Assembly (NCBI RefSeq): GCF_044464525.1
Contig: NZ_JBIQLE010000008.1
Span: 1-64,000 of the forward strand
DNA from: Pusillimonas sp044464525
Lineage (GTDB): Bacteria > Pseudomonadota > Gammaproteobacteria > Burkholderiales > Burkholderiaceae_B
Direction of reading: 5' to 3'
Length of the DNA: 64,000 bases
Positions 32,637-42,096 of the stretch are shown in pieces (positions within the stretch are counted from its first letter, which is position 1; each line of letters opens with the position of its first letter). The translations under genes were made by a program, and so were the position numbers. The notes beneath the pieces were generated by a model, which searched no databases, was not told the origin of the DNA, and worked only from the letters and a program-made list of their open reading frames with translations.

Positions 32637-33582
32637 TCTCCAGCCAGCGCTGTGCATCCAGGGCCGCCATGCAGCCGGTGCCGGCGCTGGTGATCGCCTG
32701 GCGATAGACATGGTCTTGAACGTCGCCGGCGGCAAATACCCCCGGTACGGATGTCATGGTGGCCAGGCCCTGCAGCCCGCTGCGGGTGACGATATAGCCG
32801 TCTTCCATATTGAGCTGGCCTTCGAAGATGCCGGTATTGGGCTTGTGGCCGATGGCGATGAACACGCCGGAGACGGCCATGTCGAGGGTATCACCGCTTT
32901 GGTTGTTGCGCAGCCGGGCGCCCGTGACACCGGATGCGTCGCCCAGGACCTCTTCAAGCTCGTAAAACAGCTTCAGTTTCATGTTGCCGTTGGCGACTTT
33001 ATCCATTAGCTTGTCGACCAGGATGGGCTCGGCGCGGAATTTGTCGCGGCGATGCACCAGTGTGACCGTGGAGCAGATGTTTGATAGATAAAGAGCCTCT
33101 TCAACAGCCGTGTTGCCGCCGCCCACCACGATGACATCCTGTTTTTTATAGAAAAACCCGTCGCAGGTCGCGCAGGCGGACACGCCCCGCCCCATGAACT
33201 CTTGTTCGGAAGGCAGGCCAAGGTATTGGGCCGAGGCGCCCGTGGCGATGATGAGGGCGTCGCAGGTGTAGATTGCACCCGTATCGCCTGTTAGAGTAAA
33301 GGGGCGCTTGGAAAAGTCGACACTGACGATCTGGTCGTGGATGAGCTCGGTGCCAAACCGCTCGGCATGAGCCTGAAAGCGCAGCATAAGGTCGGGGCCC
33401 TGAACGCCCTGGGCGTCGGCGGGCCAGTTGTCCACGTCGGTGGTGGTCATAAGCTGACCGCCTTGCTCGATACCCGTGACCAAGACCGGTTCCAGGTTGG
33501 CGCGCGCCGCGTAAACCGCTGCGCTGTAGCCGGCCGGCCCCGAGCCAAGAATGAGTACTTTGACGTGTTTGGGTGTGGTCAT
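32623..33582 (-). CDS. trxB: Thioredoxin-disulfide reductase
   Basis: A 319-residue flavoprotein. FAD-binding GSGPAGYSAAVYAARANLEPVLVTG is at the start, the redox pair in ACATCDGFFYKKQDV near residue 135, NADPH-binding VVGGGNTAVEEALYLS near 152, and VPGVFAAGDVQDHVYRQAITSAGTGCMAALDA at the end. It keeps thioredoxin reduced. ATG at 33582 matches the start of E. coli TrxB (TTKHSKLLILG there, TTPKHVKVLILG here). The gene is divergent from ftsK, as in related genera. Confidence 0.95.
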   Translation of the reverse strand: MTTPKHVKVLILGSGPAGYSAAVYAARANLEPVLVTGIEQGGQLMTTTDVDNWPADAQGVQGPDLMLRFQAHAERFGTELIHDQIVSVDFSKRPFTLTGDTGAIYTCDALIIATGASAQYLGLPSEQEFMGRGVSACATCDGFFYKKQDVIVVGGGNTAVEEALYLSNICSTVTLVHRRDKFRAEPILVDKLMDKVANGNMKLKLFYELEEVLGDASGVTGARLRNNQSGDTLDMAVSGVFIAIGHKPNTGIFEGQLNMEDGYIVTRSGLQGLATMTSVPGVFAAGDVQDHVYRQAITSAGTGCMAALDAQRWLENADQ

Positions 33583-33627
33583 CGTAGAAAATCCGTAAAA
33601 AGACATCCTGCCAATTATAATGAGTCC

Positions 33628-35985
33628 ATGGCTAGATTACCCGCTGCTCCTTCCCGCTCTTCGCGTAACGTGCGTAACGGCCCTTCGCCGTTGCAAACTC
33701 GTCTTTCCGGGCTGGCGCGCGAAGCCCGTTGGATTCTCTTCGCCGCGCTGGCGGCCTGGCTAGGCCTGGTGCTTGCCACCTGGTCTCCTGTCGACCCTGC
33801 TTGGTCGCATTCTGTGCAAGCATCGTCCATCGCCAACGGCGGTGGCGTGCTCGGCGCCTATGTGTCCGATCTTTTGTTGTTCCTGTTCGGTTATTCGGCC
33901 TGGTTGTGGGTGGTCTTGCTGGCTCACCGCGTATTTGTGGGCTTTTACCGCTTGACCAGCGTCTTGCTTCCCGACTCCAAGGCCGAAATCCTTCCCCGCG
34001 TGCGCTGGGAAGTTGCGGTGGGCTTTGCACTGTTGTTCATTGGCGCCATGGGCCTTGAAGCCATGCAAAACGCCCATTTGGGCGCCCATCTGCCCGGCGG
34101 GGCCGGGGGCGAGCTGGGCAAACTGCTGGCCAGCGGCATGTCCACCGTGTTTGGCTCTACCGGCTGCGCCTTGTTGCTGCTAGTCTTCATGGCAGTGGGC
34201 GCTAGCCTGTTCTTCGGGTTTTCGTGGCTGCACGTTGCCGAGCGTATCGGGGGCGCCATAGAAACCAGTGTGCGCCGCCTGCTTGAGCTTAAAGCTGCTC
34301 GCGAAGACCGCAAGGTCGGCGTGGCTAAAAAGGCCGAGCGCGAAGAAAGCGTGGTCGCCAAGCAAGAGCAGCTTGTACACGAGCAGCCCGTACGCATCGA
34401 GCCGGCCATCGTATCAGTGCCCAAGTCGGTGCGGGTCGAAAAAGAAAAGCAGAAAACATTGTTCAGCGCCCCGGCCATACCCGGCGGCGGGGGCGACCTG
34501 CCCGCCATCAGCCTCCTAGACCCGGTTACCGAGCACATTGAAACGGTGTCGCCCGAAACCATCGAGTTCACCTCACGCCTCATCGAGAAAAAGCTTTCTG
34601 ATTTCGGAGTAAAGGTGGTCGTTGTGTCGGCCCAGGCCGGGCCTGTCATTACCCGCTACGAAATCGAGCCGGCCACCGGCGTCAAGGGCAGCCAGATCGT
34701 CAATCTGGCCAAAGACCTGGCTCGGGCGCTAAGCCTGGTCAGCATTCGGGTGGTCGAAACCATACCCGGCAAAAACCTGATGGGGCTCGAACTGCCCAAT
34801 CCACGCCGCCAGATGGTCAAGCTGTCCGAGATCGTCGGTTCGCAAACCTACTACGCCGCGCCCTCGGTGCTGACCATGGCGCTGGGCAAGGACATCGCCG
34901 GCAACCCCGTGGTGGCCGACCTGGCCAAGATGCCCCACCTGCTGGTGGCCGGCACCACGGGCTCGGGCAAATCGGTGGGCATCAACGCCATGATCCTGTC
35001 GCTGTTGTACAAGGCCGATGCCACGCAAACCCGACTTATCCTCATCGACCCCAAAATGCTCGAAATGAGCATCTACGAAGGTATTCCGCACCTGCTCGCC
35101 CCGGTGGTCACCGACATGCGCCATGCCGCCAACGCCCTTAACTGGTGCGTGGGCGAAATGGAAAAGCGCTACCGCCTGATGAGCAAGATGGGGGTGCGCA
35201 ACCTGGCGGGTTACAACACCAAGATTCGCGACGCCATCAAGCGCGAAGAGCCCATTCCCAACCCGTTCTCTTTAACTCCCGACGCGCCCGAGCCGCTCGA
35301 AGCCCTGCCCACCATCGTCGTCGTCATCGACGAGCTGGCCGACCTGATGATGGTCGTGGGCAAGAAAATAGAAGAGCTTATCGCCCGGTTGGCGCAAAAG
35401 GCGCGCGCGGCCGGCATACACCTTATCCTGGCGACGCAAAGGCCCAGCGTTGATGTCATAACGGGGCTTATCAAGGCCAATATTCCCACCCGCATCGCTT
35501 TCCAGGTGTCATCCAAAATCGATTCGCGCACCATTCTTGATCAAATGGGGGCTGAAACCTTGCTGGGCCAGGGCGACATGCTTTACATGCCCCCCGGCAC
35601 CGGCCTGCCCACGCGTGTGCATGGCGCGTTTGTGCACGATGACGAAGTGCACCGCGTGGTCGACTACCTTAAAGAGCAGGGCGAGCCCAACTATATCGAA
35701 GGCCTGCTTGAAGGCGCACTCGAAGGCGAAACCGGCGACGGCCTGGGCAGTGTCACGGGTTTTGCCGACGCCGAGTCCGACCCGCTATACGACCAGGCAG
35801 TAGAAGTCATTCTCAAGAATCGCCGTGCTTCCATTTCGTCGGTTCAGCGGCATTTGCGCATAGGCTACAACCGGGCGGCGCGTCTGCTCGAGCAGATGGA
35901 GCAGGCCGGCCTGGTGTCCGCCATGCAGGCCAATGGCAATCGCGAGATTCTCGTACCGGCCGGAGACTCATCCAATGCGGATTGA
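33628..35985 (+). CDS. ftsK: DNA translocase FtsK
   Basis: A 785-residue protein. Four membrane spans lie in the first 190 residues, and a short charged linker follows (about 200-290). The motor starts near residue 310: ETIEFTSRLIEKKLSDFGV, then Walker A GTTGSGKSVGINAM near 447 and VVVIDELADLMMV near 567. The gamma domain with YDQAVEVILKNRRASISSVQRHLRIGYNRAARLLEQMEQAGLVS ends the protein and recognises KOPS sites. It pumps chromosome ends and activates dimer resolution at the division site. The short linker makes it smaller than E. coli FtsK but normal for betaproteobacteria. Confidence 0.95.
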   Translation: MARLPAAPSRSSRNVRNGPSPLQTRLSGLAREARWILFAALAAWLGLVLATWSPVDPAWSHSVQASSIANGGGVLGAYVSDLLLFLFGYSAWLWVVLLAHRVFVGFYRLTSVLLPDSKAEILPRVRWEVAVGFALLFIGAMGLEAMQNAHLGAHLPGGAGGELGKLLASGMSTVFGSTGCALLLLVFMAVGASLFFGFSWLHVAERIGGAIETSVRRLLELKAAREDRKVGVAKKAEREESVVAKQEQLVHEQPVRIEPAIVSVPKSVRVEKEKQKTLFSAPAIPGGGGDLPAISLLDPVTEHIETVSPETIEFTSRLIEKKLSDFGVKVVVVSAQAGPVITRYEIEPATGVKGSQIVNLAKDLARALSLVSIRVVETIPGKNLMGLELPNPRRQMVKLSEIVGSQTYYAAPSVLTMALGKDIAGNPVVADLAKMPHLLVAGTTGSGKSVGINAMILSLLYKADATQTRLILIDPKMLEMSIYEGIPHLLAPVVTDMRHAANALNWCVGEMEKRYRLMSKMGVRNLAGYNTKIRDAIKREEPIPNPFSLTPDAPEPLEALPTIVVVIDELADLMMVVGKKIEELIARLAQKARAAGIHLILATQRPSVDVITGLIKANIPTRIAFQVSSKIDSRTILDQMGAETLLGQGDMLYMPPGTGLPTRVHGAFVHDDEVHRVVDYLKEQGEPNYIEGLLEGALEGETGDGLGSVTGFADAESDPLYDQAVEVILKNRRASISSVQRHLRIGYNRAARLLEQMEQAGLVSAMQANGNREILVPAGDSSNAD

Positions 35986-36703
35986 AAGAAGTTTGAACAA
36001 CCCAGGCGCCCCACAGGTGGAAACTGCGCGCAGCGCCCTTGAACAGCGTTCTCTCTGCGGCGCGTTGAGCAATTCGTCGCGTTGTCTGCGGCGTTTTGTG
36101 GCGTTTGCCGCTTTGGCGCTTGCCCCCGTGCTTGCGTCTGCCGCCGACGCGCCTGCGCAATTGAACAGCTTTGTGTCCAATGTGGCTTCGGCAACCGGCG
36201 ATTTCACCCAACAAACCACCGGAGGTCAGGCTCAGAGCCGGCCCGAGCAGTCTGGCCAGTTCTCGTTCCAGAGGCCGGGCAAGTTTCGCTGGCACGTAAA
36301 AAAGCCATACGAGCAGCTCATCGTTTCCAACGGCGAAAACGTATTGCAGTACGACCCCGACCTGGCCCAGGTCACCCAGCGCACGGTGGATCAATCCATC
36401 GGCGCCTCGCCGGCGGCCATTTTGTTCGGCTCGGGGTCTCTGGATGAATCTTTCGATGTTCAGCCGCTGCCCGACGACGACGGCTTGCAATGGCTAAGAG
36501 CCACGCCGCGCGGCCCCGATGCGGGCTTCACCCACGTCGACATTGGTCTTCGCAACGAGTTGCCGGCCCGGCTTTTGTTGCTTGACGCATTTGGCCAGAC
36601 GACACGTATCGACTTGTTCAATATTCAAAGCAACCCTCAATTGCCCGCGTCGCAGTTCGAATTCACGCCGCCCGACGACGTTGACGTCGTAAGGATGCAG
36701 TAA
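35975..36703 (+). CDS. lolA: Outer-membrane lipoprotein carrier protein LolA
   Basis: A 242-residue protein that overlaps ftsK by 11 bases. The N-terminus is unusually long before the signal core (LRRFVAFAALALAPVLASAA, about residues 39-58), so a start further in is possible. The mature part shows LNSFVSNVASATGDFTQQT, GQFSFQRPGKFRWHVKKPYEQLIVSNGENVLQYDPDLAQVTQRTVD, typical of LolA. It ferries lipoproteins across the periplasm to LolB. Confidence 0.92.
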   Translation: MRIERSLNNPGAPQVETARSALEQRSLCGALSNSSRCLRRFVAFAALALAPVLASAADAPAQLNSFVSNVASATGDFTQQTTGGQAQSRPEQSGQFSFQRPGKFRWHVKKPYEQLIVSNGENVLQYDPDLAQVTQRTVDQSIGASPAAILFGSGSLDESFDVQPLPDDDGLQWLRATPRGPDAGFTHVDIGLRNELPARLLLLDAFGQTTRIDLFNIQSNPQLPASQFEFTPPDDVDVVRMQ

Positions 36704-36708
36704 AGGGC

Positions 36709-38022
36709 ATGGCCGATCTTTTTTCACAAGAGCCCATTGCGCCGCTTGCAGAGGCGCTGCGGCCCCGGACCCTGGACGACGTAATTGGGCAGCCGCAGCT
36801 ACTGGGGCAGGGCAAGCCTTTAAGGCTTGCATTTCAGTCGGGCAAGCCGCATTCCATGATCTTGTGGGGCCCTCCGGGCGTGGGAAAGACCACGTTGGCG
36901 CGCCTTACCGCTCAGGCTTTCGATTGCGAGTTCATTGCCTTGTCGGCGGTGTTCTCGGGTGTAAAGGATATCCGGGCCGCCATGGAGCAGGCCCAGCACA
37001 ACCTGTCCTTGGGCAAACACACGATACTTTTCGTGGATGAAATCCACCGCTTCAATAAATCCCAGCAAGATGCATTGCTGCCCTATGCCGAATCAGGGCT
37101 GGTGACATTCATCGGGGCCACCACCGAAAACCCTTCTTTCGAGGTGAATTCGGCTCTGCTGTCGCGTGCCCAGGTCTATGTGCTGCAATCGCTAAGCGAA
37201 GACGAGCTTCGGCAGCTCTTTGACAAAGCCGCCAAACACGCTTTTGAAGACCTCACGTTCGACGAGGTCGCCGTCGATACGCTGATCGGTTATGCCGATG
37301 GTGACGCCCGGCGCTTTCTCAACCTGCTCGAGCAATCCGGCACGGCTGCCCACGCCAGCGGCGTCAGCCACATCGACGCCGCATTCATTGAAAACGCCCT
37401 TACGCTTAATGCGCGGCGTTTCGACAAGGGCGGCGATAATTTCTACGATCAGATTTCGGCCCTGCATAAGTCGGTAAGGGGTTCCGACCCCGACGCCTCG
37501 CTGTATTGGTTGTGCCGCATGCTGGACGGCGGGGCCGATCCGCGCTATTTGTCTCGACGCATCATTCGCATGGCTTGGGAAGACATCGGGCTGGCCGACC
37601 CCAGGGCATTGCAGATAGCCAACGATGCCGCGCAAACCTACGAGCGCCTCGGCTCACCCGAGGGCGAGCTGGCCTTGGCCCAGGCTGTCATCTACCTGGC
37701 CGTCGCCGCCAAGAGCAATGCCGGCTACATGGCCTACAACCAGGCTAGGGGCTTCATCAAAAAAGACAAAAGCCGTGAGGTGCCGGTGCATTTGCGTAAT
37801 GCACCCACCAAGCTCATGAAAGAATTGGGCCATGGGCGGGCCTACCGCTACGCGCACGATGAGCCGCACGGCTATGCCGCCGGCGAAAGCTATCTGCCCG
37901 AAGGCATGCCCGAGCCCGGTTGGTACCAGCCTGTTGCGCGCGGCCTGGAATCAAAAATCGCCGACAAGCTGGCTTTCTTGAAGACCCTGGACGACGAAGC
38001 GGGCGGGAAGGGCGGGGTTTGA
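36709..38022 (+). CDS. rarA: Replication-associated recombination protein A (RarA/MgsA)
   Basis: A 437-residue AAA+ ATPase. PLAEALRPRTLDDVIGQPQLLG at the start, Walker A GPPGVGKTTLA near residue 50, Walker B DEIHRFNKSQQDALL near 107 and sensor GATTENPSFEVNSALLSR near 129 are classic. The C-terminal tetramerisation part has SYLPEGMPEPGWYQPVARGLE. It works at stalled forks together with SSB. It begins 5 bases after lolA. Confidence 0.94.
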   Translation: MADLFSQEPIAPLAEALRPRTLDDVIGQPQLLGQGKPLRLAFQSGKPHSMILWGPPGVGKTTLARLTAQAFDCEFIALSAVFSGVKDIRAAMEQAQHNLSLGKHTILFVDEIHRFNKSQQDALLPYAESGLVTFIGATTENPSFEVNSALLSRAQVYVLQSLSEDELRQLFDKAAKHAFEDLTFDEVAVDTLIGYADGDARRFLNLLEQSGTAAHASGVSHIDAAFIENALTLNARRFDKGGDNFYDQISALHKSVRGSDPDASLYWLCRMLDGGADPRYLSRRIIRMAWEDIGLADPRALQIANDAAQTYERLGSPEGELALAQAVIYLAVAAKSNAGYMAYNQARGFIKKDKSREVPVHLRNAPTKLMKELGHGRAYRYAHDEPHGYAAGESYLPEGMPEPGWYQPVARGLESKIADKLAFLKTLDDEAGGKGGV

Positions 38023-38208
38023 GCAGACGGCCAAGCCCCGTCATAAGGGCTACCTTGCCGTACGGGTAAAATCCAATCTGTTTGCTTGCCCACTGGCAAG
38101 TTGCTTTGCCTTTCGATCGGCTTGGCCGGCATGCATTGCGAATGCGTGCGGGCCAGTAATGCCGAATGGTCCACAACGCGTTTTTCATCCATTTATTTTC
38201 CTGCCGAC

Positions 38209-39552
38209 ATGCTAGATCCCAATCAGCTACGTAAAGACCTTCCTTCTGTGGTGAGCGCGCTTCAGCGCCGCGGCATTTCCTTCGACGTCGAGCGATTCAA
38301 CGCGCTAGAGGCGCGTCGCAAAGCCGTCCAGGTTGAAACCGAAACCTTGCAGGCAAGGCGCAACGCGGTTTCCAAGTTGATTGGCCAGCTCAAATCCCAA
38401 GGCGAAGACGCCACGGCCGAAATGGCCGAATCGCAAGCCATACCTGCGCGCCTCAAAGAGCTTGAAAACGATTTATCGCAGGTTCAGGAAGAGCTGAATG
38501 GCTGGCTCGCCACGGTGCCGAACCTGCCTCACGAAAGCGTGCCGGCCGGAGCATCCGAAGCTGACAACGTCGAGGTAAGGCGCTGGCTTCCCGGCGAAGC
38601 CGGCAGCGACGGCAACCCGCCTTCTTTAGGCTTCGAGCCCAAAGACCATGTCAGCCTGGGTGAGCCCCTGGGCCTTGATTTCGAAGCCGCCCGCAAGCTG
38701 TCGGGCGCCCGCTTCATGATGCTGCGCGGCCCCATCGCGCGCCTGCACCGCGCTTTGGCGCAGTTCATGCTTGATCTGCAAACAGGCGAACATGGCTATG
38801 AAGAGTGCTATACCCCTTATATTGTCAACAGCTCGACCCTGTTCGGAACGGGCCAGTTGCCCAAGTTCAAGGACGACATGTTTTGGGTGACCAAGGGCGG
38901 CGATGACGAAGAGCAGCGCGACGAGCAGGGCAACCTTGTCGAGCGTGAAGACCTCTACCTGATTTCCACTTCTGAAATCACCCTGACCGGTTCAGTGCGC
39001 GATTCCATTTTGCCTATGGCCGATTTGCCCATCCGCCTGACCGCCCACACGCCGTGCTTCCGTTCAGAGGCCGGCAGCGGCGGGCGGGACACGCGCGGCG
39101 TTATCCGCCAGCATCAATTCGACAAGGTGGAAATGGTGCAGATTGTGCACCCCGAGGATTCTTATCGCGCCCACGAAGAAATGGTGCGGCACGCCGAGAC
39201 CGTGTTGCAGCGCTTGGGCCTGCCTTACCGCGTTGTGCTGCTGTGCGGCGGCGACATGGGTTTTGGCGCCACCAAAACCTATGATCTTGAAGTTTGGCTG
39301 CCGGCACAGAATACCTGGCGTGAGATTTCGTCGGTGTCAAATTGCGAGGCCTTCCAGGCGCGCCGCATGCAGGCACGCTATCGTCCTGAAAAGGGCAAGC
39401 CCGAGTATCTGCATACCCTGAATGGATCAGGGCTGGCCGTGGGGCGCGCCCTGGTGGCCGTGCTTGAAAACTACCAGCAGCCCGATGGCAGCGTTATTGT
39501 GCCCGAGGTGTTGCGGCCTTATATGGGCGGCCTGGAGCGACTGAGCGGCTAA
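38209..39552 (+). CDS. serS: Seryl-tRNA synthetase
   Basis: A 447-residue class II synthetase. ATG at 38209 fits the family start MLDPNQLRKDLPSVVSALQRRG. The N-terminal arm is a long coiled coil (about residues 30-100), and motif 2 FRSEAGSGGRDTRGVIRQHQFDKVEMVQ and motif 3 LNGSGLAVGRALVAVLENYQ are intact. The serine tRNA gene lies 2.2 kb downstream. The gap to rarA (186 bases) carries no gene. Confidence 0.96.
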   Translation: MLDPNQLRKDLPSVVSALQRRGISFDVERFNALEARRKAVQVETETLQARRNAVSKLIGQLKSQGEDATAEMAESQAIPARLKELENDLSQVQEELNGWLATVPNLPHESVPAGASEADNVEVRRWLPGEAGSDGNPPSLGFEPKDHVSLGEPLGLDFEAARKLSGARFMMLRGPIARLHRALAQFMLDLQTGEHGYEECYTPYIVNSSTLFGTGQLPKFKDDMFWVTKGGDDEEQRDEQGNLVEREDLYLISTSEITLTGSVRDSILPMADLPIRLTAHTPCFRSEAGSGGRDTRGVIRQHQFDKVEMVQIVHPEDSYRAHEEMVRHAETVLQRLGLPYRVVLLCGGDMGFGATKTYDLEVWLPAQNTWREISSVSNCEAFQARRMQARYRPEKGKPEYLHTLNGSGLAVGRALVAVLENYQQPDGSVIVPEVLRPYMGGLERLSG

Positions 39553-39896
39553 GCTTTGCCGGCGGGGCGCCTGAAGTGATCTGCAAGTTTATGGGCGGTT
39601 GTGCTCGAATGCTTCGCCTTCCATCGCTCGCGCAGGCTGGAGCACTGTATCAGTACAAGCAGCCAGATCAGCAAGGACAAGACGGTTGCCAACCCGCCGC
39701 CCAGGCTGCCGTAGCCGGTGTCGGCCGAGGCGCTGATATGCAAGAGATGGGCTACCGGTGGAATATTGCCAAGCAGTTCGATGACCAAGTTGCCGGGCAA
39801 CTGATAAAGCCACTTAAAGACATGCCAGGCTTCAGCCGGGCTGATGGCGCCGTCGTTGTTGGCGTCGAGCACGAGATTGAACGATTCGATCCACAT
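39549..39896 (-). CDS. Small EF-hand membrane protein
   Basis: ATG at 39896 with ggagg 6 bases upstream gives 115 residues. Residues 9-24 (LDANNDGAISPAEAWH) fit the 12-residue EF-hand calcium loop D-x-N-x-D-G-x-I-x-x-x-E exactly. Two hydrophobic stretches follow: a weaker one near 28-45 and a clear membrane span GGLATVLSLLIWLLVLIQC near 68-86. Only one EF-hand is visible, so calcium binding may need a dimer or partner. The gene converges with serS, overlapping its stop. I know no named family. Confidence 0.75.
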   Translation of the reverse strand: MWIESFNLVLDANNDGAISPAEAWHVFKWLYQLPGNLVIELLGNIPPVAHLLHISASADTGYGSLGGGLATVLSLLIWLLVLIQCSSLRERWKAKHSSTTAHKLADHFRRPAGKA

Positions 39897-40185
39897 GACA
39901 ACCTCCGTTGATGAGGCGTTCGGCTTAAGCCGGACCACATGGGAAGGATGGGGTGGCCATCGTTCCCCCAATTGCCGCCGTGTGTCACAAACACTGTTTC
40001 AATAGTTACTATATGCCTTTGAAGGGGTGGTTTCAAGGCGGGCGCTCCTTCAGCCGGAGGCGCATATATTTGGTCGGTCTCGCGGCGCGGGCCCAGGCCG
40101 TGGCTTGCCGACGTATTCTTGCTGCGCTTGCCTGACGCTTTGGCGGCCCCGCCGCGTTAAGATTTGGCATTGCCATGATAACGCC

Positions 40186-41712
40186 ATGAACCAAATAGCC
40201 CCATCCAGCCCCACCGCTGCGCAGCCAGAAGCGCCGGCCATTGCCGGTCGAGGATGGATATTGGCTGCCCTGATGCTGACCGTGGCGCTGGCAGCCATGG
40301 ACATCACGATTGTGGCCACCGCCGTCCCGCAGATCGTCGGAGACCTGGGTGGCTTCGAGCGCTTCAGTTGGTTGTTTTCAATCTACTTGCTGGCCCAGAC
40401 CGTTACCATTCCCATTTATGGCAAACTGGCTGATCTATACGGACGCAAGCCGGTCCTCATCGGTGGCACAGCCTTGTTCCTCGTGGGCTCCGCCGCGTGC
40501 GCGCTTGCTTGGGACATGCTTGCGTTGATAGTTTTTCGCGGCATTCAGGGCCTGGGCGCCGGGTCGATCATGGCCACGGTCAATACCCTGGCCGGAGACC
40601 TGTATTCGGTTCGCGAACGGGGCAAGGTACAAGGCTGGTTATCCAGCGTGTGGGGCGTTGCGGCCATCCTGGGCCCGACATTGGGTGGAGCATTCGCCCA
40701 GTACGCCACCTGGCGTTGGGTGTTTCTGATCAATCTTCCCATCGGGCTGGCCGCGCTGTTCTTGATCGTTCGCTTCTTGCACGAAAAAGCCCCTGCCAGA
40801 CATCATTCCATAGATTACATCGGCGCCATCCTGATGATGCTGGCAGGCTCCGTCGGCGTGTTCGGACTGCTGCAAGGAGGCAATGCCTGGGCATGGCTGT
40901 CACCGCCCAGTCTGTGGACCTTCGGCTTGGTTTTCGTGCTGATCATTGCCACCATCGTGCGCGAACGCATGGCGGCCGAGCCCATCATGCCCGGTTGGGT
41001 CTGGCGCAATCGGGTAATGCTTGGTTCCAATCTGGCCATGCTTGGCATGGGCTTGGTGATGATGGCGCCCGGCGCCTATTTGCCCGTCTTCGCACAGACG
41101 GTGTTGGGCCTTGGCCCGATCGCGGCAGGGCTGGTTCTTGCCAGCATGAGCGTGGGCTGGGTGGCGTCCTCGTCGTGGTCGGCCCACTTATATTTGCGCA
41201 TCGGCTTTCGCGACACGGCCCTGCTCGGCGCAGCGTTGATGCTGGCCGGCGTTGCGGGCTTTGCTTTATTGCCTGAACGACCCTCATTATGGCTGGTGGT
41301 GGCGGACCAGGTGGTGCTTGGCGCAGGTTTCGGATTAATTGCCACGCCGTTGCTCGTCGGCCTTCAGTCGATCGTGCCCTGGCATCAGCGGGGCGTTGCC
41401 ACCAGCACCAATATGTGGTCGCGTTACCTCGGGCAAAGCCTGGGCGCTGCAATCGCGGGTGCGTTGTTCAACTCGGCGATGATCAGTCAGCTAAGGGATG
41501 CGCCTTCGGATGTCGCGGGCGCATTGCCCGACGTCAGCTCGGTGGTTCGCGTATTGCAGTCAGACACGCTCGCACCCGCCGGCGCCGAATACCTGCGCTT
41601 GGCGTTCGAGACAGCTACTCACCACGTTTATTCGGGCATGGTCTGGGGGGCGGTGCTGGCCTTGGTTCTTGTCTTGGTGGTTCCGCGCCGTCCTTCTTCT
41701 ATGCTAGAATAG
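40186..41712 (+). CDS. MFS drug efflux transporter, DHA2 (14-span) type
   Basis: A 508-residue protein with about fourteen spans. MDITIVATAVPQIVGDLGGFERFSWLFSIYLLAQTVTIPIYGKLADLYGRKPVLIGG contains motif D1 and motif A (GKLADLYGRKP); ILGPTLGGAF is motif C of the drug/proton antiporters. It most likely exports drugs or toxic organics. ATG at 40186 follows a non-coding lead. Length agrees with EmrB/QacA-like pumps. Confidence 0.9.
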   Translation: MNQIAPSSPTAAQPEAPAIAGRGWILAALMLTVALAAMDITIVATAVPQIVGDLGGFERFSWLFSIYLLAQTVTIPIYGKLADLYGRKPVLIGGTALFLVGSAACALAWDMLALIVFRGIQGLGAGSIMATVNTLAGDLYSVRERGKVQGWLSSVWGVAAILGPTLGGAFAQYATWRWVFLINLPIGLAALFLIVRFLHEKAPARHHSIDYIGAILMMLAGSVGVFGLLQGGNAWAWLSPPSLWTFGLVFVLIIATIVRERMAAEPIMPGWVWRNRVMLGSNLAMLGMGLVMMAPGAYLPVFAQTVLGLGPIAAGLVLASMSVGWVASSSWSAHLYLRIGFRDTALLGAALMLAGVAGFALLPERPSLWLVVADQVVLGAGFGLIATPLLVGLQSIVPWHQRGVATSTNMWSRYLGQSLGAAIAGALFNSAMISQLRDAPSDVAGALPDVSSVVRVLQSDTLAPAGAEYLRLAFETATHHVYSGMVWGAVLALVLVLVVPRRPSSMLE

Positions 41713-41732
41713 CTGGCTTGACCGCAATACCA

Positions 41733-41824
<92 letters not shown>

Positions 41825-42096
41825 GAATTCACAGCATTGGCATAGGTAGCAAGGGCGTTGCAGCATCACGGCGGCGCCAACAAGAACGGCATCCAGGACA
41901 CAATCCGGGGTTGCCGTTTTTTTTATGGCTGGGATCGGGCGCGGGGCTTTGGGGCAATAAGAAACCACGGGCCCCGCGCCCAGGGCGCATTGCCCCGCTG
42001 GAGGCAAGAAGGTAGTATCAGGCCGACAGGGGCAAAGGCCCCGTCCAAACGTTGGCATGGCCTGACTAGAATAAAACTACCCAAGGAGACACTTGC

